Source: Pyrinomonadaceae bacterium (GTDB lineage: Bacteria > Acidobacteriota > Blastocatellia > Pyrinomonadales > Pyrinomonadaceae). Taken from it: a stretch of 15,985 bases of DNA. The DNA lies in contig JAGOWF010000022.1 of NCBI GenBank assembly GCA_018060305.1, positions 1-15,985 on the forward strand, read 5' to 3'. Below, piece after piece: positions 13,711 through 15,985 of this stretch. Within the stretch, counting starts at the first letter, position 1, and every line of letters starts with the position of its first letter. The notes under the pieces were generated by a model that saw only the letters and a list, made by a program, of their open reading frames with translations, did not search any database and was not told the origin of the DNA. The position numbers and the translations under genes were made by a program.

Positions 13711-15120
13711 TTATTTTTTCTGACCACGCAGCTTGGCCGTTACGGCATCATTGCGACGTTTGAGGGCCTCATCGGAAAGAAACTCACTCCACCAACCGCT
13801 GCTGTAAGGATGCTGCACGTGACACGAGATGCAGTTTGCCTGCCCGGCGGGGAAGCGCTGATCTCGGCTCGCGTCGCCGCCGGCATTCATGTGACACACA
13901 CCACACGTCTCGCTCGGCGTTACACGATCGACCGGTTCAAAACTCTTGTGACACGTCGAGCATGAGACGAGGCCAAACTTGTCTCCCGCCAAGCCAACAG
14001 GAACCTTTAGCCGAGCCACATGAACAGCATGAAAGTGCCTGCTGATGCGGTTCTGATCATCCTTGTCACCCGTCGCAGGGGCATTGACCTCAGGAATTGC
14101 GTCAGCCTCTTCTCGATAGAGGCCCTGCCATGTCCACTTCCCGTCTGATGCTGGATAACCATACGATCCGCCATGTGCCGTCCGAACCAAGTTGCCGTTA
14201 TAACTATTCCTATTACTATCGTTATGGCACTGGGCACAACTCAGTATCGCGGACCCATTTAGCGAATAGTCCTGGCCCTGATGCTCCTTGTGGCAAGCCG
14301 TGCATATGATACCCGCATCCTCATGGGCCTTTGTATTCGACGCATGGAATTGTTCGGCAGTATGGCATCGAATGCACGAGTTCTCCATTGGCTCGCCGGG
14401 CGAGTGACAAGTTGTGCATGAATTCTTGTTCGCCTCTATCGCGATCCTCCGCTCATTTGAATCAGTCGCATGCGCGTTGGAAAGCGGCTTTGGCGCGTAA
14501 GCCTGCGGATATTTGTAGTACGCAAATATAGCGATCACGCCGACAACGACGAATGCCCAGATGAACAGGCCGACTGCCCATGGCCGCCGAAGGTCGCCGG
14601 TCGGCCGCCAGTTGAACATTGCCTTTCCGGGGATCGGCTCGGCCGTCGGCCTCAGCCTTGTGCCCCAATCTTCCTTCTCCCGTGTCCGTTTATCCCAAAA
14701 TGCATCGAGCACACCGCCTGCGTCAGCCTTATCGGCGGATGACATCGCGTCTTTGATCGATTTTGGCTCGCCCACTGTCCCTTCGACGGCCCGTTGCGGA
14801 CGCAGGAGTATTCCTTCGTCGGTTCGTGCGACATCGATCACGAACGGGCCGATCTGGATGGTGTCGCCGTCGGCGAGTACATCACTCTTTTGCGGCCCGA
14901 GCGGCCGGCCGTTCAACGTTAGAACATTAGCCTTTGAGAGATTAGAGAGTGAGTATCTGCCGTTTTGAAAAGTGATACTGGCATGGATCCGCGAAACCGT
15001 GTTGTCATCGAGCCTGACCTCGCAGCTTGCGAGTCGGCCGAAATAGACCGCGTCCTTCTTAAACCGGCGCGGCTGGCCGTCGGCAGCAATGACAATGAAT
15101 TTTCCGTTCTTCTTTGCCAC
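13711..15120 (-). CDS. FHA domain-single membrane span-heptaheme cytochrome c fusion
   Basis: 469 residues, GTG start one nucleotide after the upstream stop. Residues about 5-105 are an FHA domain with the phosphothreonine-reading residues in place: G28-R29, S43-R44-x-H46, S62, N65 and N70-G71. A polar linker leads to one membrane helix at about 181-203 (AVGLFIWAFVVVGVIAIFAYY). The C-terminal part has seven CXXCH sites at residues 235, 249, 273, 295, 387, 406 and 430, in a cytochrome c3/c7-like pattern with extra His for bis-His ligation. Because c heme attachment is periplasmic, the FHA must be cytoplasmic. The protein therefore links phospho-signalling inside to an electron carrier outside. 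The neighbours are a cytochrome b and a flavin/FeS protein, so it is likely their periplasmic electron acceptor or donor. The FHA partner kinase is not in the window. Confidence 0.93.
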   Translation of the reverse strand: MAKKNGKFIVIAADGQPRRFKKDAVYFGRLASCEVRLDDNTVSRIHASITFQNGRYSLSNLSKANVLTLNGRPLGPQKSDVLADGDTIQIGPFVIDVARTDEGILLRPQRAVEGTVGEPKSIKDAMSSADKADAGGVLDAFWDKRTREKEDWGTRLRPTAEPIPGKAMFNWRPTGDLRRPWAVGLFIWAFVVVGVIAIFAYYKYPQAYAPKPLSNAHATDSNERRIAIEANKNSCTTCHSPGEPMENSCIRCHTAEQFHASNTKAHEDAGIICTACHKEHQGQDYSLNGSAILSCAQCHNDSNRNSYNGNLVRTAHGGSYGYPASDGKWTWQGLYREEADAIPEVNAPATGDKDDQNRISRHFHAVHVARLKVPVGLAGDKFGLVSCSTCHKSFEPVDRVTPSETCGVCHMNAGGDASRDQRFPAGQANCISCHVQHPYSSGWWSEFLSDEALKRRNDAVTAKLRGQKK

Positions 15121-15121
15121 G

Positions 15122-15985
15122 TTATCTCACATTAAAGTAAACGACCTGAATGATGTGTGTCGCCATCAATATCAGCATCAACGCCGTAAACAGCACATGC
15201 GGAGCGAGCCATAATTTCAGCAACTGGTGCAGATAGATCAGGGCATCGACACGGCGAAGCGTTGCCGCATTCTCGACCGCTTCCATCAGTTTGGCGCTGT
15301 CGAGCCGCGCCATGCCCTCCGCGATCTCGCTGAATTCCTGACGCGCCGAGGCCAGCATCGTGGGCAGGTCCTCTTTTCTCACATATTGCCTAAACAGGTA
15401 ACCCAAGCCGAGAAAACGACGTCTCACTTTTCTCGCGATAAGTTCCCGTAGCTTGGGTTCGACTGCCTCATCAGCAGCGCGGATCAACTCGGCGCGAAGT
15501 TCATCGCGGCGAGCCTCGAGGTCCTCAACCAGTAGCGGCTCGCGCTCGATCTTTGTCATAAACCGTGGCACGACCATATAACATATCGCCCCGAAAAGTC
15601 CGGAGGCGATCACGAGGTCAAACGAGATCATCAGCAGTGTAGTCAGCATCCCGCCCGATCTCGTGCCACCATGGACCAGCAGAAGCACGCCCGCAACTAC
15701 GCCGATATAGATGTGCGAGATCATCCAATAACGCAGCGCGCCCGCCCGGCGACGATAGATCTGCTTCCGAAACGGATACAGCATCACCCACACGATACTT
15801 GCCAGACCTGCGAGGCCCGTTACCCAGCGCATCGTCAGCCACGACCGGTCAATCAGAGCAGCGTCCTGCGAAAACGTGATCGTTCCCCACAGTGCGGCCG
15901 CCCCGAGAACGACAATCGCCATTCCAAGCAGCATGTGCCACATACGGGCCCATCGATCGGCTTTGTGAATATTTACCCCGATAGC
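15122..15985 (-). CDS. Inner-membrane di-heme b-type cytochrome, 5' end cut by the window
   Basis: The frame stays open to the window edge with 14 plausible codons before the first ATG (15943), and no ribosome site precedes that ATG, so the true start is probably outside. Counting from 15943 there are five membrane helices: about 2-22, 38-58, 74-94, 99-123 and 246-270. Helix 3 carries H77 and H91, and helix 5 carries H249 and H263. Each pair is spaced 14 residues, the arrangement used to hold two stacked b hemes across a membrane in ferric reductase/NarI/b561-type proteins. A charged, helical, Arg/Glu-rich segment of about 120 residues sits between helices 4 and 5. It likely passes electrons across the membrane to the adjacent heptaheme protein. 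Family assignment beyond 'di-heme cytochrome b-like' is not possible by eye. Confidence 0.82.
   Translation of the reverse strand, partial: AIGVNIHKADRWARMWHMLLGMAIVVLGAAALWGTITFSQDAALIDRSWLTMRWVTGLAGLASIVWVMLYPFRKQIYRRRAGALRYWMISHIYIGVVAGVLLLVHGGTRSGGMLTTLLMISFDLVIASGLFGAICYMVVPRFMTKIEREPLLVEDLEARRDELRAELIRAADEAVEPKLRELIARKVRRRFLGLGYLFRQYVRKEDLPTMLASARQEFSEIAEGMARLDSAKLMEAVENAATLRRVDALIYLHQLLKLWLAPHVLFTALMLILMATHIIQVVYFNVR

Overview
The window looks like a chromosomal stretch of a Gram-negative, respiring, pilus-bearing bacterium. Moderately high GC, tightly packed operons, Myxococcus/Acidobacteriota-style multiheme cytochromes and an outer-membrane protein with an N-terminal carboxypeptidase-regulatory-like domain together suggest Acidobacteriota (Blastocatellia/Chloracidobacterium-like). 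That placement is an inference from style; no rRNA or marker gene is present.

Region 1 (1-5396, minus strand) is a type IV pilus motor operon read from pilB: the extension ATPase PilB, a small secreted and extremely basic unknown protein, the retraction ATPase PilT, the inner-membrane platform PilC, and the 5' end of an unrecognised small membrane protein that leaves the window. A 13-bp perfect inverted repeat of the 'GAGAATTGAGAAT' type sits between pilT and pilC.

Region 2 (5397-5734) is the divergent control region. It holds overlapping, oppositely directed sigma70-like promoters for the pilus operon and the plus-strand operon, plus several short repeats.

Region 3 (5735-11813, plus strand) is a two-gene operon: a 699-residue predicted outer-membrane beta-barrel, and a 1319-residue secreted protein with ten CXXCH heme sites followed by seven LVIVD-type repeats (probable beta-propeller). 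Together they look like a porin-cytochrome conduit carrying electrons across the outer membrane.

Region 4 (11817-15985, minus strand, convergent with region 3) is a three-gene set with 1-nt intercistronic gaps: a membrane cytochrome b with two symmetrical His pairs (its 5' end is cut by the window edge), a single-span protein joining a cytoplasmic FHA domain to a periplasmic heptaheme cytochrome c, and a membrane-anchored ferredoxin/flavoprotein oxidoreductase whose flavin fold appears circularly permuted. This set looks like an inner-membrane electron input module (NAD(P)H or ferredoxin and/or quinol to periplasmic hemes).

Taken together, regions 3 and 4 could form a complete route from cytoplasmic reductant through flavin/FeS, heme b, seven hemes c and ten hemes c to the outside. 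It would be regulated at the protein level by an FHA phosphothreonine reader and at the DNA level by a promoter shared with the type IV pilus motor. The individual domains are recognisable families. The combination, and especially the FHA-heptaheme fusion, is the best candidate for an undescribed system. The pathway itself is inference.
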